Source: an uncultured Bacilli bacterium
GTDB lineage: Bacteria > Bacillota_I > Bacilli_A > RF39 > UBA660
Reading direction: 5' to 3'
Length of the DNA: 64,000 bases
Assembly: GCA_910587065.1 (NCBI GenBank)
Contig: CAJUMA010000001.1
Location: 147,446-211,445 of the forward strand
Positions 36,646 to 45,698 of this stretch are shown in pieces. The first letter of the stretch is position 1. Each line of letters begins with the position of its first letter. The position numbers were made by a program, and so were the translations under genes. Under the pieces are notes generated by a model. The model searched no databases. It saw nothing but the letters and a program-made list of their open reading frames with translations, and was not told the origin of the DNA.

Positions 36646-39468
36646 ATGGATAAAATTATAATTAAAGGAGCTAGAGAAAATAATTTAAAAAACGTTTCTT
36701 TAGAATTACCTAAAAACAAATTAATTGTTATGACTGGATTATCAGGTTCTGGTAAAAGTAGCTTAGCTTTTGATACAATATATGCTGAAGGTCAAAGAAG
36801 ATATGTTGAGAGTTTATCAGCATATGCAAGACAATTTTTGGGCGGGGAATCAAAGCCAGATGTTGATTCTATAGAAGGGTTATCTCCTTCTATCTCGATT
36901 GATCAAAAAACGACAAACAATAACCCTCGATCTACTGTTGGAACAGTAACAGAAATCTATGATTATTTAAGATTATTATTTGCTCGAATAGGAGTTCCTT
37001 ACTGCCCAAATCATCATGAACCAATATCAAGTCAAAGTATTGAGGAAATGACTAATAGGATAATGTCTTTTGAAGAAGAGACAAAACTTGAAGTTTTGGC
37101 ACCAGTTGTTCATGGAGAAAAAGGTGCACATAAGGATTTATTTGATAAATTACGAAAAGACGGATTTACAAGAGTAAGAGTTAACGGAAAAATTGAAGAC
37201 TTAGCAGGAGAGATTATCTTAGAGAAAAATAAAAAAGATAATATTGAAGTAGTGATTGATAGAATAGTTTTAAAACAAGGTGAAAGAAGTAGACTATTTG
37301 AAGCAATTGAAACATCTACAAAGATGGCCGAAGGCAAAGTACTAATAAATATATTGGGTGATAAAGAAATACTTATGAGTGAAAATTACGCCTGTCCAAA
37401 ATGTGATTTTTCCTTGCCAGAGTTAGAACCACGAATATTTTCTTTTAATGCCCCATATGGAGCATGTCCATCATGTAAAGGATTAGGAATTACCAAACAC
37501 ATATCCCTTGATTTACTGATGCCAAATAAATCGTTATCAGTCTTAGATGGTGGAATAAAAACAATAACAATTGATAACAACATAGAAACAAATAGATTAT
37601 TTACTTTGAGTAAAAATTTAGGAATTGATTTAACAAAACCAATAGGTGAATTAGAAAAAGATAAATTAGACATATTACTTTTTGGTACAGATGAAGAATT
37701 CAACTTTGAATATACTTCCAAAAATGGAAATAAAAGATATACTAAAGAGTCTTACGAAGGTATTGTGAATAATCTCGAAAGAAGATACATAGAAACTGGC
37801 TCCGGCTGGATAAGAGACTGGATAGATGGATACATGATTGAAAATGAATGTCCAGTTTGTAAGGGCTCCCGTTTAATGAATACTGTACTAAATGTATTAG
37901 TTGGCAATAAAAATATTTGGGAAGTTACGAATATGTCAATTAAAGACTTAAGAATATTTTTTAGCAATCTAAAGCTGAATAAAACACAAGCTGAAATAAG
38001 TACTCTTTTAATTAAAGAAATTGAATCACGTTTAGAATTTTTAGATAATGTTGGTTTATCTTATCTTACGCTATCGCGTTCGGCAGGGACACTATCAGGG
38101 GGTGAAGCACAACGTATAAGATTAGCGACTCAAATAGGCTCAAGGCTAACAGGAGTTTTATATGTCTTAGATGAACCAAGCATTGGTCTCCATCAAAAAG
38201 ATAATGATAGATTAATTAATAGTCTTAAAAATATGAGAGACCTTGGAAATACATTAATCGTCGTTGAACACGATGAGGATACTATGAGAGAGGCCGATTA
38301 TCTTGTTGATATTGGACCTGTTGCTGGAGCAAATGGCGGGTATGTAGTTGCTGCTGGAACTCCTGAAGAAGTTATGAAATGCGAAAAATCCATAACTGGT
38401 GGGTACCTTTCAGGAAAATATAAAATTGAGGTACCTCAAAAAAGAAGAAAAGGGAATGGTAATTTTATTACTATTAAAGGTGCGAAAGAAAATAACTTAA
38501 AGAACATTAACGTTAAGTTTCCTCTTGGTACTTTTACTTGTGTAACAGGTGTTTCGGGATCAGGAAAATCTTCCTTAGTAAATACAATTCTTTGTCGGGC
38601 ATTACAAGAAAGTGTCTACGGATCAAAAGTAACAATAGGTAAGCATAAGTCAATTGAAGGTTTAGATCAAATTGATAAAATTGTTCAAATAACACAAGAT
38701 CCGATCGGAAGAACTCCTAGGAGTAATCCAGCAACATATACAGGAGTTTTTGATGACATAAGAAATGTCTTTGCTGAAATGAAAGAATCGAAAATTAGAG
38801 GCTATGATAAATCGCGTTTCTCATTTAATGTTAAGGGTGGAAGATGTGAAGCGTGTTGGGGAGATGGCGTAAGAAAAATAGAGATGCATTTCTTACCTGA
38901 TGTTTATGTTCCTTGTGATGTATGTCATGGAACACGTTTCAATTCTGAAACTTTAGATGTAAAATTTAAAAATAAAAATATAAGTGAAGTTTTAGATATG
39001 CGTGTTGAAGAAGCCTACGGATTTTTTTCATCAGTTCCAAAAGTAAAAAACAAATTACAAGTGCTAATGGATGTTGGTCTATCTTATGTTAAACTAGGGC
39101 AAGCGGCACCAACATTATCGGGAGGAGAGGCTGGTAGAGTAAAACTTGCAAAAGAATTGCAGAAAAAACCAACTGGCAAATCTGTCTTTATTTTAGATGA
39201 ACCAACAACAGGGCTTCATACTGATGACATAAAAAAACTTTTAGTCATTCTTCAAAGAATTGTTGATAATGGAGATACTGTTATTGTAATTGAGCATAAC
39301 TTAGATGTCATTAAAGTAGCTGATTATATTATTGATTTAGGTCCAGACGGTGGCGATGGCGGAGGACACATTGTTGCAACAGGAACTCCTGAAAGTATTT
39401 CAAAGGTTAATGATTCCTATACAGGACAATATTTAAAAAAAATATTAAAAAAAGAAGTTGATAAGTAA
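36646..39468 (+). CDS. uvrA: UvrA, excinuclease ABC subunit A
   Basis: The 940 aa damage-recognition ATPase of nucleotide excision repair. It has two ABC modules: Walker A GLSGSGKSSLAF (about 30) with signature LSGGEAQRIRLA (about 485), and GVSGSGKSSL (about 635) with LSGGEAGRVKLA (about 825). Zinc fingers are CPKCDF...CPSC, CPVC and CEAC...CDVC. GESKPDVDSIEGLSPSISID and the Q-loop TTNNNPRST are canonical. Full length. The 220 nt upstream shows only a poor -10 box (TAAAAT near 36614) and no recognisable SOS box. uvrB is not adjacent. Confidence 0.97.
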   Translation: MDKIIIKGARENNLKNVSLELPKNKLIVMTGLSGSGKSSLAFDTIYAEGQRRYVESLSAYARQFLGGESKPDVDSIEGLSPSISIDQKTTNNNPRSTVGTVTEIYDYLRLLFARIGVPYCPNHHEPISSQSIEEMTNRIMSFEEETKLEVLAPVVHGEKGAHKDLFDKLRKDGFTRVRVNGKIEDLAGEIILEKNKKDNIEVVIDRIVLKQGERSRLFEAIETSTKMAEGKVLINILGDKEILMSENYACPKCDFSLPELEPRIFSFNAPYGACPSCKGLGITKHISLDLLMPNKSLSVLDGGIKTITIDNNIETNRLFTLSKNLGIDLTKPIGELEKDKLDILLFGTDEEFNFEYTSKNGNKRYTKESYEGIVNNLERRYIETGSGWIRDWIDGYMIENECPVCKGSRLMNTVLNVLVGNKNIWEVTNMSIKDLRIFFSNLKLNKTQAEISTLLIKEIESRLEFLDNVGLSYLTLSRSAGTLSGGEAQRIRLATQIGSRLTGVLYVLDEPSIGLHQKDNDRLINSLKNMRDLGNTLIVVEHDEDTMREADYLVDIGPVAGANGGYVVAAGTPEEVMKCEKSITGGYLSGKYKIEVPQKRRKGNGNFITIKGAKENNLKNINVKFPLGTFTCVTGVSGSGKSSLVNTILCRALQESVYGSKVTIGKHKSIEGLDQIDKIVQITQDPIGRTPRSNPATYTGVFDDIRNVFAEMKESKIRGYDKSRFSFNVKGGRCEACWGDGVRKIEMHFLPDVYVPCDVCHGTRFNSETLDVKFKNKNISEVLDMRVEEAYGFFSSVPKVKNKLQVLMDVGLSYVKLGQAAPTLSGGEAGRVKLAKELQKKPTGKSVFILDEPTTGLHTDDIKKLLVILQRIVDNGDTVIVIEHNLDVIKVADYIIDLGPDGGDGGGHIVATGTPESISKVNDSYTGQYLKKILKKEVDK

Positions 39469-39488
39469 TATGTTATCAACTTTTTTGT
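39455..39488 (+). terminator. Terminator after uvrA
   Basis: AAGTTGATAA (39455-39464) pairs with TTATCAACTT (39473-39482), overlapping the uvrA stop and followed by TTTTG. Confidence 0.8.
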
Positions 39489-39544
39489 TTTTAATTGAAA
39501 TAAGTTTAAGTTTAACTTATAATTGATAATAGGAGAGTGATTAT

Positions 39545-40360
39545 ATGAATCCAGTATTAATTGATTTAGATTTTATACAAATTAAATGGTATTCTGCTTT
39601 AATTCTTCTTGCTTGCTTTGTTGTATTATTTTTATCACAAAATGAAGCACAAAGATTTGGAGTGCAAAGAGAATTTATTTTTAATATGTTGTTTTGGTCT
39701 TTAATTATGGGAATCATTGGTGCAAGACTATACTATGTTTTGTTTAATTTAGATACTTACTTGAAAAATCCAATAGAGATATTAAAAATATGGAATGGTG
39801 GGCTTGCTATTCATGGCGGATTAATTTTCGGATTTTTAACAATCATAATTTATTGTAAAAAATATAAAGTAAGAATGTTGAGAATGCTCGATTTTATTGT
39901 GGTACCCCTTCTTTTAGGTCAAGCAATTGGTAGATGGGGAAACTTCTTTAATCAAGAAGCTCATGGTATTGCTACAAGTGCTATAAAGTTACAAAAACTA
40001 TTTATACCAGATTTTATCATAGAAGGAATGACTATTGATGGCGTTGTCTATACACCAACCTTCCTTTATGAATCTATTGTTTGTTTAATAGCCTTTCTTA
40101 TATTACTTGTAGTGAGAAGAGGTAAATATATTAAAGTTGGAACAATGACTGCTTCGTATTTAATAATATATGGATGTTTGCGCTTCTTTATAGAGATGTC
40201 AAGAACAGACGCTCTTATGCTAAGTGGATTTAGAATAACGCAAATTGTTTCTGTAATTATGGTTATATTTGGTTTGGGTATGATAATGTTAATATCAAAA
40301 AAAGGCAAATTTGAAGACCGTTATAACGATCCCGAAAATGATTTGAATATTCGTTATTAA
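39545..40360 (+). CDS. lgt: Prolipoprotein diacylglyceryl transferase
   Basis: The 271 aa, seven-helix membrane enzyme attaches diacylglyceryl to the lipobox Cys of prelipoproteins. It carries the Lgt signature GRWGNFFNQEAHG (about residues 133-145), the early GARLYYVLFN and the GGLAIHGGLIFG motif with the essential His, and a C-terminal RFFIEMSRTD. Length is standard. AGGAGAG RBS before ATG. It implies lipoproteins are made by this organism. Confidence 0.95.
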   Translation: MNPVLIDLDFIQIKWYSALILLACFVVLFLSQNEAQRFGVQREFIFNMLFWSLIMGIIGARLYYVLFNLDTYLKNPIEILKIWNGGLAIHGGLIFGFLTIIIYCKKYKVRMLRMLDFIVVPLLLGQAIGRWGNFFNQEAHGIATSAIKLQKLFIPDFIIEGMTIDGVVYTPTFLYESIVCLIAFLILLVVRRGKYIKVGTMTASYLIIYGCLRFFIEMSRTDALMLSGFRITQIVSVIMVIFGLGMIMLISKKGKFEDRYNDPENDLNIRY

Positions 40361-40417
40361 ACATTTTCTCTTGTGATTAACTTGATTAAATGTTAAAATT
40401 GTTATAGGTGATGATAG

Positions 40418-40756
40418 ATGATAAGACTTCAAGATTTAAGCATCCTAGAGAAAGCTAATCAATTAGAAGCATTAATGGAAAAAGCTGATTCAGAAGTAGA
40501 TTATTCCATTCAAGTAAAATGGGGTAGTAACAAAGAAATAATAGAAAGAGATGCAAGAATTGTAATTGCAAATACGAGACTTCTATTTCAATCAGATAGT
40601 TTAGATTATCCAGACAGATTAGAGCAACTAGATATATCGGTAAGAGAAGAAGCGTATGCTCACTATCATTCTATGCTCGATTCTTATTTAAAAAAATTTC
40701 CAGAATACGAACTTAACGATGTTATAACGGAAAGTGTAGCAGAAAGACACATGTAA
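40418..40756 (+). CDS. Hypothetical 112 aa protein after lgt
   Basis: A small soluble acidic protein (VDYSIQVKWGSNKEI, then helices to FPEYELNDV) without a recognisable domain. I choose ATG 40418, 7 nt after AGGTG. An ATG at 40411 is too close and in another frame. It ends in a strong terminator. No functional call can be made. Confidence 0.5.
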   Translation: MIRLQDLSILEKANQLEALMEKADSEVDYSIQVKWGSNKEIIERDARIVIANTRLLFQSDSLDYPDRLEQLDISVREEAYAHYHSMLDSYLKKFPEYELNDVITESVAERHM

Positions 40757-40768
40757 ATGTGTTTTTTT
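40747..40768 (+). terminator. Terminator upstream of the collagen-like gene
   Basis: ACACAT (40747-40752) pairs with ATGTGT (40757-40762) across GTAA and runs into T residues. Confidence 0.8.
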
Positions 40769-40835
40769 CATGGTGTAATTGTTTATACTAAAAGTTCATT
40801 ACTTTCATAAATTATACTAGAAAGGAATGAATAAA

Positions 40836-41560
40836 ATGAATAATAATTGTACATGTGGAAAATGTAACACATGTTGTAATCCATGCCCTGGAATAACAGG
40901 ACCAACAGGGCCAAGAGGTGCTACTGGTTTAACTGGAGCAACAGGACCAACAGGTGCAACAGGACCACAAGGAATTCAAGGAATCCAAGGACCTCAAGGA
41001 CTTATAGGTGCAACAGGACCACAAGGAATTCAAGGAATCCAAGGTGTTTCTGGTAACGTAGGACCAACAGGACCAACAGGAGCAACAGGAATAACAGGGC
41101 CAACAGGACCAACAGGAGCAACAGGAATAACAGGACCAACAGGACCAACAGGAGCAACAGGAGCAACTGGATCAACAGGTTCAACTGGACCATCAGCAAA
41201 TTTAACAATAGGAACTGTAACCACTGGAGTAAATGCCTCTGCAACCATTACTGGAACATCTCCAAATTTTGTACTTAACCTAGTATTACCTCAAGGACCA
41301 ACAGGACCAACAGGAGCAACAGGAGCAACAGGAATAACGGGACCAACAGGAGCAACAGGCGCAAGTGACACATTAACAATAAGAAATACAACAACAGGAG
41401 ACGCTGGAACTAATGCATCAGTTACAGATGTGACAGGAGCACCAGATCATATCCTAGACTTTGTTATACCAAGAGGTTATGATGGAGTAGACGGAGAAAC
41501 AGGGCCACAAGGAATCCAAGGTTTAATTGGGCCAACAGGACCAATCGGACCAACTGGACG
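40836..41560 (+). pseudogene. 5' part of a collagen-like Gly-X-Thr protein interrupted by a mobile element
   Basis: The frame encodes a Cys-rich N-terminus ([15 protein letters not shown]) followed by long GPT/GAT/GIT triplet repeats interrupted by two non-collagen connectors (for example [20 protein letters not shown]). Such proteins make triple-helical surface or spore-coat filaments, often Thr-glycosylated. I start at ATG 40836, 9 nt after AAAGGA, not 40827, which abuts the RBS. At 41559 the repeat stops and the frame runs into unrelated AT-rich DNA to a TAA at 41675. The missing 3' end is at 50733-50823, and joining the parts gives a 271 aa protein. Confidence 0.85.
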
Positions 41561-41575
41561 ATTGGATAATTCTTC
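41559..41575 (+). other. attL of the mobile element
   Basis: The CG core is followed by the element half-site arm attggataattcttc. The host half-site is ggaccaactgga, ending at 41558. Confidence 0.75.
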
Positions 41576-41627
41576 TAATAAATATGATTGTAATTTCAAG
41601 TTCTTATTCCTTATAAATACTGATTTT

Positions 41628-41650
41628 AAAGACATCGTGTCTTTTTTTTT
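41628..41650 (+). terminator. Terminator just inside the left end of the element
   Basis: AAAGACA (41628-41634) pairs with TGTCTTT (41638-41644) around TCG and is followed by a long T-run. It stops transcription from the interrupted collagen gene entering the element. Confidence 0.8.
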
Positions 41651-41671
41651 ACAATATATTTCCTCACTTGC

Positions 41672-41717
41672 ATAACACTAATTGTTATAAGAGAAATGAT
41701 TTTTTTAATAATCATTT
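41672..41717. promoter_or_regulatory. Inverted repeats upstream of the element regulator
   Basis: ATAACA/TGTTAT (41672-41677 with 41683-41688) and AAATGATT/AATCATTT (41694-41701 with 41710-41717) stand upstream of an extended -10 box (TGCTATAAT, TATAAT 41728-41733). They are candidates for self-regulation by the encoded XRE protein. Confidence 0.4.
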
Positions 41718-41755
41718 ATTTTTATGCTATAATACCAGTGCGGAGTTGTGTGTAT

Positions 41756-42844
41756 ATGGATAATAACAAAATAGGAAAATTTATAAGAAAATTAAGAGAA
41801 GACAAAGGTTGGAATCAAGAAGAACTAGCAGAAAAAATATATGTTAGTAGAAATAATCTCTCGGATATTGAAAATGGTAAAACAATGCTAAGTCCAGATA
41901 AAGCTCTTTTTTTAGGAGATATTTTTAATGTATCTATAATCGATATTTATAATGGAAAAATACTTGACAAAAGTGATGCCGTTAAAACAAATGAAACAAT
42001 CAACAATATTAGTGAATCAAAAGTTAAGTTAATCAAATTAAAATATATCAAGATAATGCTAGGGATTGTCTTGTGTTTTGTATTAATAATATTTGCTTTT
42101 TTAGTATATTACTTTTTCAATTCATATAATTCCGTTAAGTTTTATAAAGTATATGGCGAAAACGATAACTTTAATACCAACAAAGGATTGTTAGTTTTAT
42201 CGAAAGAAAACATCCATTTTAGTTTAAGTATTGAGTCTAAAAATGATCAGGATATTAAAATGCTTACCCTAAGATATAAAGATGATATTAAAGATGAATT
42301 AATCCAACAGGTAGATGATAATTATTTTTATATTACAGATTACTATAACTATAATGAATACTTCGATTATGATGCAATAAATAAGGGAAAAGGAGAATTC
42401 TATGCAGAAGTAGAATATGATGATAAAAAAGAAATAATTGATTTAAGTGTTATAAAGCAATATGAAAATAAAAGGCTATTCTTGAAAAAAGATGATCCAA
42501 TAACTGATGGTTCATATGTTCCACCAAGAGAAGAAGTTAATATACCTGATAAAATACTAAAAGAATTTACATATGAACACAATGCTTATAGTTATCAAAA
42601 AAAGATGAAACATTATACTGTCTATCTTGGCTTTGTTCCAGACACAAATATGTTTTTTGTATCAGAGGTATATAAAGATTATAGCATTTGTTATGATTAC
42701 TATATAGATTTAAATGAACTATATTATGAAGTGATTGATCTGTCTGATGATACATTAGCAAAACCACAGCTAATTACTGAATCTACTGATTATAATAAAT
42801 ACAAAAATTTTTTTGAAAATTACTATGATAAATACTTTAAATAA
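41756..42844 (+). CDS. Membrane-bound XRE-type regulator with extracellular sensor domain
   Basis: ATG 41756 (GGAG 11 nt upstream) gives 362 aa. Residues about 1-60 form a Cro/CI helix-turn-helix (GKFIRKLREDKGWNQEELAEKI, IYVSRNNLSDIENGKTMLS). One membrane helix lies at about 94-117, and about 245 residues outside are rich in Tyr, Asp, Asn and Lys. The layout is a one-component membrane sensor that carries an external signal to DNA. It precedes the secreted-protein/exporter operon and probably controls it. The segment before 41756 is likely leader. Element cargo gene. Confidence 0.75.
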   Translation: MDNNKIGKFIRKLREDKGWNQEELAEKIYVSRNNLSDIENGKTMLSPDKALFLGDIFNVSIIDIYNGKILDKSDAVKTNETINNISESKVKLIKLKYIKIMLGIVLCFVLIIFAFLVYYFFNSYNSVKFYKVYGENDNFNTNKGLLVLSKENIHFSLSIESKNDQDIKMLTLRYKDDIKDELIQQVDDNYFYITDYYNYNEYFDYDAINKGKGEFYAEVEYDDKKEIIDLSVIKQYENKRLFLKKDDPITDGSYVPPREEVNIPDKILKEFTYEHNAYSYQKKMKHYTVYLGFVPDTNMFFVSEVYKDYSICYDYYIDLNELYYEVIDLSDDTLAKPQLITESTDYNKYKNFFENYYDKYFK

Positions 42845-42868
42845 TGAACGATTTGTTCATTATTTTTT
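42843..42868 (+). terminator. Terminator after the membrane regulator
   Basis: AATGAAC (42843-42849) pairs with GTTCATT (42855-42861) around a 5 nt loop and is followed by ATTTTTT. Confidence 0.75.
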
Positions 42869-42880
42869 GTTAAAATAGTA

Positions 42881-42906
42881 AATGTCGGAAATTCCGACGT
42901 GACATT
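42881..42906. promoter_or_regulatory. Perfect 15 bp palindrome, putative operator
   Basis: GTCGGAAATTCCGAC (42884-42898) is a perfect palindrome with a one-base centre and sits in AT-rich DNA 56 nt upstream of the secreted-protein gene. It is framed by AATGTC (42881-42886) and GACATT (42901-42906). Its G+C content and symmetry suggest a protein-binding site, most simply for the membrane XRE protein. No clear sigma-A promoter was found, suggesting an activated one. Confidence 0.5.
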
Positions 42907-42953
42907 TCTTGTACTATTTTGTAAGATGAAGTCAGAAAAGAGGAAATTTTGAG

Positions 42954-43664
42954 ATGAAAAAAATACTAGTCTTATTACTACTTATGTTTGCAAGCACAAT
43001 TACAGTAAATGCAGGAGAAATTTATTATAGTAATAAATATGGAGTTGAATTTAATAAAGAACAATATGAATTTTTTACAGAAATGTATTATGAAGGATAT
43101 CAAGAATATATGACAATAGAAGATTTTAAGTATTTTAGTGAAAATGAAATGAGTGCAGAATTAGTTGAAACTAATTACTCAAGTCAATCAATTATGCCAA
43201 TGGCAGAATTAGCTACTGGAACAAAGAAAACATTGAAAATTTCAAAAATAAGTGGTGGAACTAATGCATTTATTACAATAGTTGCAGATTGGTTTCAAAA
43301 CCCATCAACAAAGAGTAATGATGTGATTGGAGCAAGATTTGCTAGTACTGATTTGTTTGATAACCCTACCACAACAATTGTTAGTAGTTCGGGGACAAAA
43401 AAATTAACAAACATTGATAGACAAACTAATGGATTTGGACAGACTTTGCTAATATCTGGAACAGGAATCAAAATTACTCAAACATACAAAGTTAGAACAG
43501 GTGGAACAGTTTATGCTAGTTATCAACGTGCAAAACAAGTAATTAGTGCAGCAGATAGCAGAAAGTATACAATCTCTAGTGATGGTTATGGAAGCGTATT
43601 TAAATTTAATGGAAAAGGTGTAAGTATATACGATAACTCAGAGGGAGTATCAATGTCGATTTGA
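42954..43664 (+). CDS. Secreted 236 aa protein of unknown function
   Basis: A signal peptide (about residues 1-20, hydrophobic core LVLLLLMFAS, cleaved after VNA) leads to a mature region of about 216 residues. The first part is acidic and Tyr-rich. The second is beta-rich with Ser/Thr/Gly (TGTKKTLKISKISGG, FITIVADWFQNP). There are no Cys residues or membrane anchor, so it should be released. I do not recognise the fold. It is followed by an ABC exporter operon after 82 nt, which suggests a partner or product of that system, but Sec export alone would suffice. Confidence 0.65.
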   Translation: MKKILVLLLLMFASTITVNAGEIYYSNKYGVEFNKEQYEFFTEMYYEGYQEYMTIEDFKYFSENEMSAELVETNYSSQSIMPMAELATGTKKTLKISKISGGTNAFITIVADWFQNPSTKSNDVIGARFASTDLFDNPTTTIVSSSGTKKLTNIDRQTNGFGQTLLISGTGIKITQTYKVRTGGTVYASYQRAKQVISAADSRKYTISSDGYGSVFKFNGKGVSIYDNSEGVSMSI

Positions 43665-43746
43665 ATTATGCAACTATAAAAGAAAATGATAGTTGCTTTA
43701 CTTTATAAAAATGCATTGCTATTATGAATCTGAAAGGAAGTAGAAA

Positions 43747-44430
43747 ATGAAAAAATTAATTGAATTAAAACAAATTAAGAAAGAATATAAGATGAAAAAT
43801 AAAAGTTTACTTGTACTTGAAAATCTTGATTTGTCTTTTGAGAAAGGTAAGTTCTATGCAATCATGGGTCATTCTGGTTCAGGGAAATCAACATTAATAA
43901 ATATCATAGGTTTACTTGATTCAGCGACATATGGTGAATATAGTTTAGACGGACAAAATGTATTTGCATTAAGTGAAAATGAATTAGCGCGATTAAGAAG
44001 AGATAAAATGGGTTTTATCTTTCAAGACTATTTTCTTGATGAATATTTTAAAGCATATGAAAATGTTATGTATCCAATGTTAATAAATGAAAATATTCCT
44101 AAAAATGAGATGAGAGGTAAAGCAATAAAACTGCTTGCCAAAGTGGATTTAGAGGATAGAGTAGATCATTTTCCAAAAGAAATGAGCGGAGGAGAAAAGC
44201 AACGGGTTGCAATAGCGAGGGCTTTAGCAAATGATCCAGATATAATTATTGCAGATGAACCAACTGGAAATTTAGATAAAACAAATGAAAAGAAAATATT
44301 CAATTTATTAAAAAAACTAAGTGAAGATGGTAAATGCATAATTGTTGTCTCTCATAGTGATGAAGTTAAAAAATATGCCGATAAATTATATGAACTTGAC
44401 GATAAACATGTAATTGAGGTGAAGAGATGA
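43747..44430 (+). CDS. ABC transporter ATPase (MacB/LolD type)
   Basis: The 227 aa ATPase has Walker [10 protein letters not shown] (41-49), Q-loop FQDYFLDEY, signature [15 protein letters not shown] and Walker [13 protein letters not shown] with His-loop VVSHSDE. This is the LolD/MacB/Lactococcin-972-type family that pairs with FtsX-like permeases for extracytoplasmic substrates. The gene overlaps the next permease by 4 nt (ATGA). A good RBS (AAAGGAAG) precedes ATG. It is the energiser of the two-permease exporter in the element. Confidence 0.92.
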   Translation: MKKLIELKQIKKEYKMKNKSLLVLENLDLSFEKGKFYAIMGHSGSGKSTLINIIGLLDSATYGEYSLDGQNVFALSENELARLRRDKMGFIFQDYFLDEYFKAYENVMYPMLINENIPKNEMRGKAIKLLAKVDLEDRVDHFPKEMSGGEKQRVAIARALANDPDIIIADEPTGNLDKTNEKKIFNLLKKLSEDGKCIIVVSHSDEVKKYADKLYELDDKHVIEVKR

Positions 44431-45698
44431 AACAATTGATTCCACATATTGGACTTTTTTTTAATAGAACTATAAGAGATAAAAAGAATATTTATTATAT
44501 TATAATGATGTCAATTTGCTCATTTACACTTTTATGTTCTTTTCTATTCCATCATATGTATAATTATTCAGATGAATGGGATAAAGAAAATAATATATTT
44601 TTTAGACAATTAATGGTAACCCCTGGTTATGAGGAAGCTATGAAATTTTTTGAAAATCCAAAATACGATTTTCATATGGAAAAACTTTTAGAAATAGAAA
44701 ATGTGATAGATGTTCATGAAAGTGATTATGACGAATCATCTTTAAAAAATGTGGTTTTAAATGATAGTATTCATGGAGATATTGTTGGTATGGGCTATGG
44801 TTCTAATGGTATTTTACCAAAAATCATCTCCGGGAGAGGTTTTAATGTTGATGATAAAGATGTTTTAGTTTGCCCAGACAAAATGTATTTGTATGGTTAT
44901 AATTATTCAGATGAAGTAAATAAAAAAGAAATAATTGATACAAAAAAGTATATAGGATCAACAATTAAAGGAAGTTATGATATAAGATATTATGATGAGA
45001 AAACAGATTCAATAAAAACAAGAGAAACTAAAAATATGGAATTTAAAATAGTTGGTGTATATGACGTCAATAGTACTTCAAACCATATGTCTTATTGTTA
45101 TGCTCCAGGAAAACAAGTTGCTGATATAAAGAAACAAACTATTATTACTGATGGAAGTCCTTCTTTTGGTTCATGGAGAATTACGGTTGATAATGCAGGT
45201 AATTTAGATTTCGTAAAGAAAAAATTGGAAGATATGGGATATATTGTTTCTGTTGCAATTTTTACAGAATTTTCTACAGAATATACAATTAAACTTATTT
45301 GTAATAGCATACTATTTATCTCTATTGTTGCTTTATTACTTGTATCACTTGCTTATATTAAGAAAAAAATGATAAATAATTTATATATTATTGGGTTAAC
45401 AAAATCGTTAGGTTATAATCCATCAGATATTAAAAGTTTATATTTACTGGACAATATAGTTATATTATTCATCTCGTATTTAATTAGCATTATACTATTT
45501 ATTATAACTTCAATTATAATCAATATTTTCTTTATAGGTAGGATTGGTGTAATTGGAATTAAGTGGCATCTTACATTATGGCCATTTATAGTTAGTTTAT
45601 TATTAATGCTTATTTTCTCTTCACTTATAAACATTTATTATATTAGCAAAAGAATTAGAAAGTCTCCAACTGCAATATTGAATGGGGAAACATTATGA
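44427..45698 (+). CDS. FtsX-like ABC permease 1
   Basis: The 423 aa permease has an N-terminal membrane helix (about 24-44), a large extracellular domain (about 45-285) and three C-terminal helices (about 290-310, 345-372, 388-410). This is the FtsX/MacB topology. FtsX-like proteins move substrates from the outer leaflet or release peptides. It overlaps the ATPase gene and the second permease gene by 4 nt each (ATGA), so all three are coupled. The two permeases are not identical and probably form a heterodimer. Confidence 0.82.
   Translation: MKQLIPHIGLFFNRTIRDKKNIYYIIMMSICSFTLLCSFLFHHMYNYSDEWDKENNIFFRQLMVTPGYEEAMKFFENPKYDFHMEKLLEIENVIDVHESDYDESSLKNVVLNDSIHGDIVGMGYGSNGILPKIISGRGFNVDDKDVLVCPDKMYLYGYNYSDEVNKKEIIDTKKYIGSTIKGSYDIRYYDEKTDSIKTRETKNMEFKIVGVYDVNSTSNHMSYCYAPGKQVADIKKQTIITDGSPSFGSWRITVDNAGNLDFVKKKLEDMGYIVSVAIFTEFSTEYTIKLICNSILFISIVALLLVSLAYIKKKMINNLYIIGLTKSLGYNPSDIKSLYLLDNIVILFISYLISIILFIITSIIINIFFIGRIGVIGIKWHLTLWPFIVSLLLMLIFSSLINIYYISKRIRKSPTAILNGETL

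Noticed and set aside
40806..40818. A CATA-N3-TA box before the collagen gene suggesting a mother-cell sigma factor
   Set aside because: The match is short, the region is AT-rich and no proper -35 was found.
41002..41248. Two minus-strand frames opposite the collagen repeats
   Set aside because: They arise from the regular repeat and have no RBS or conserved features.
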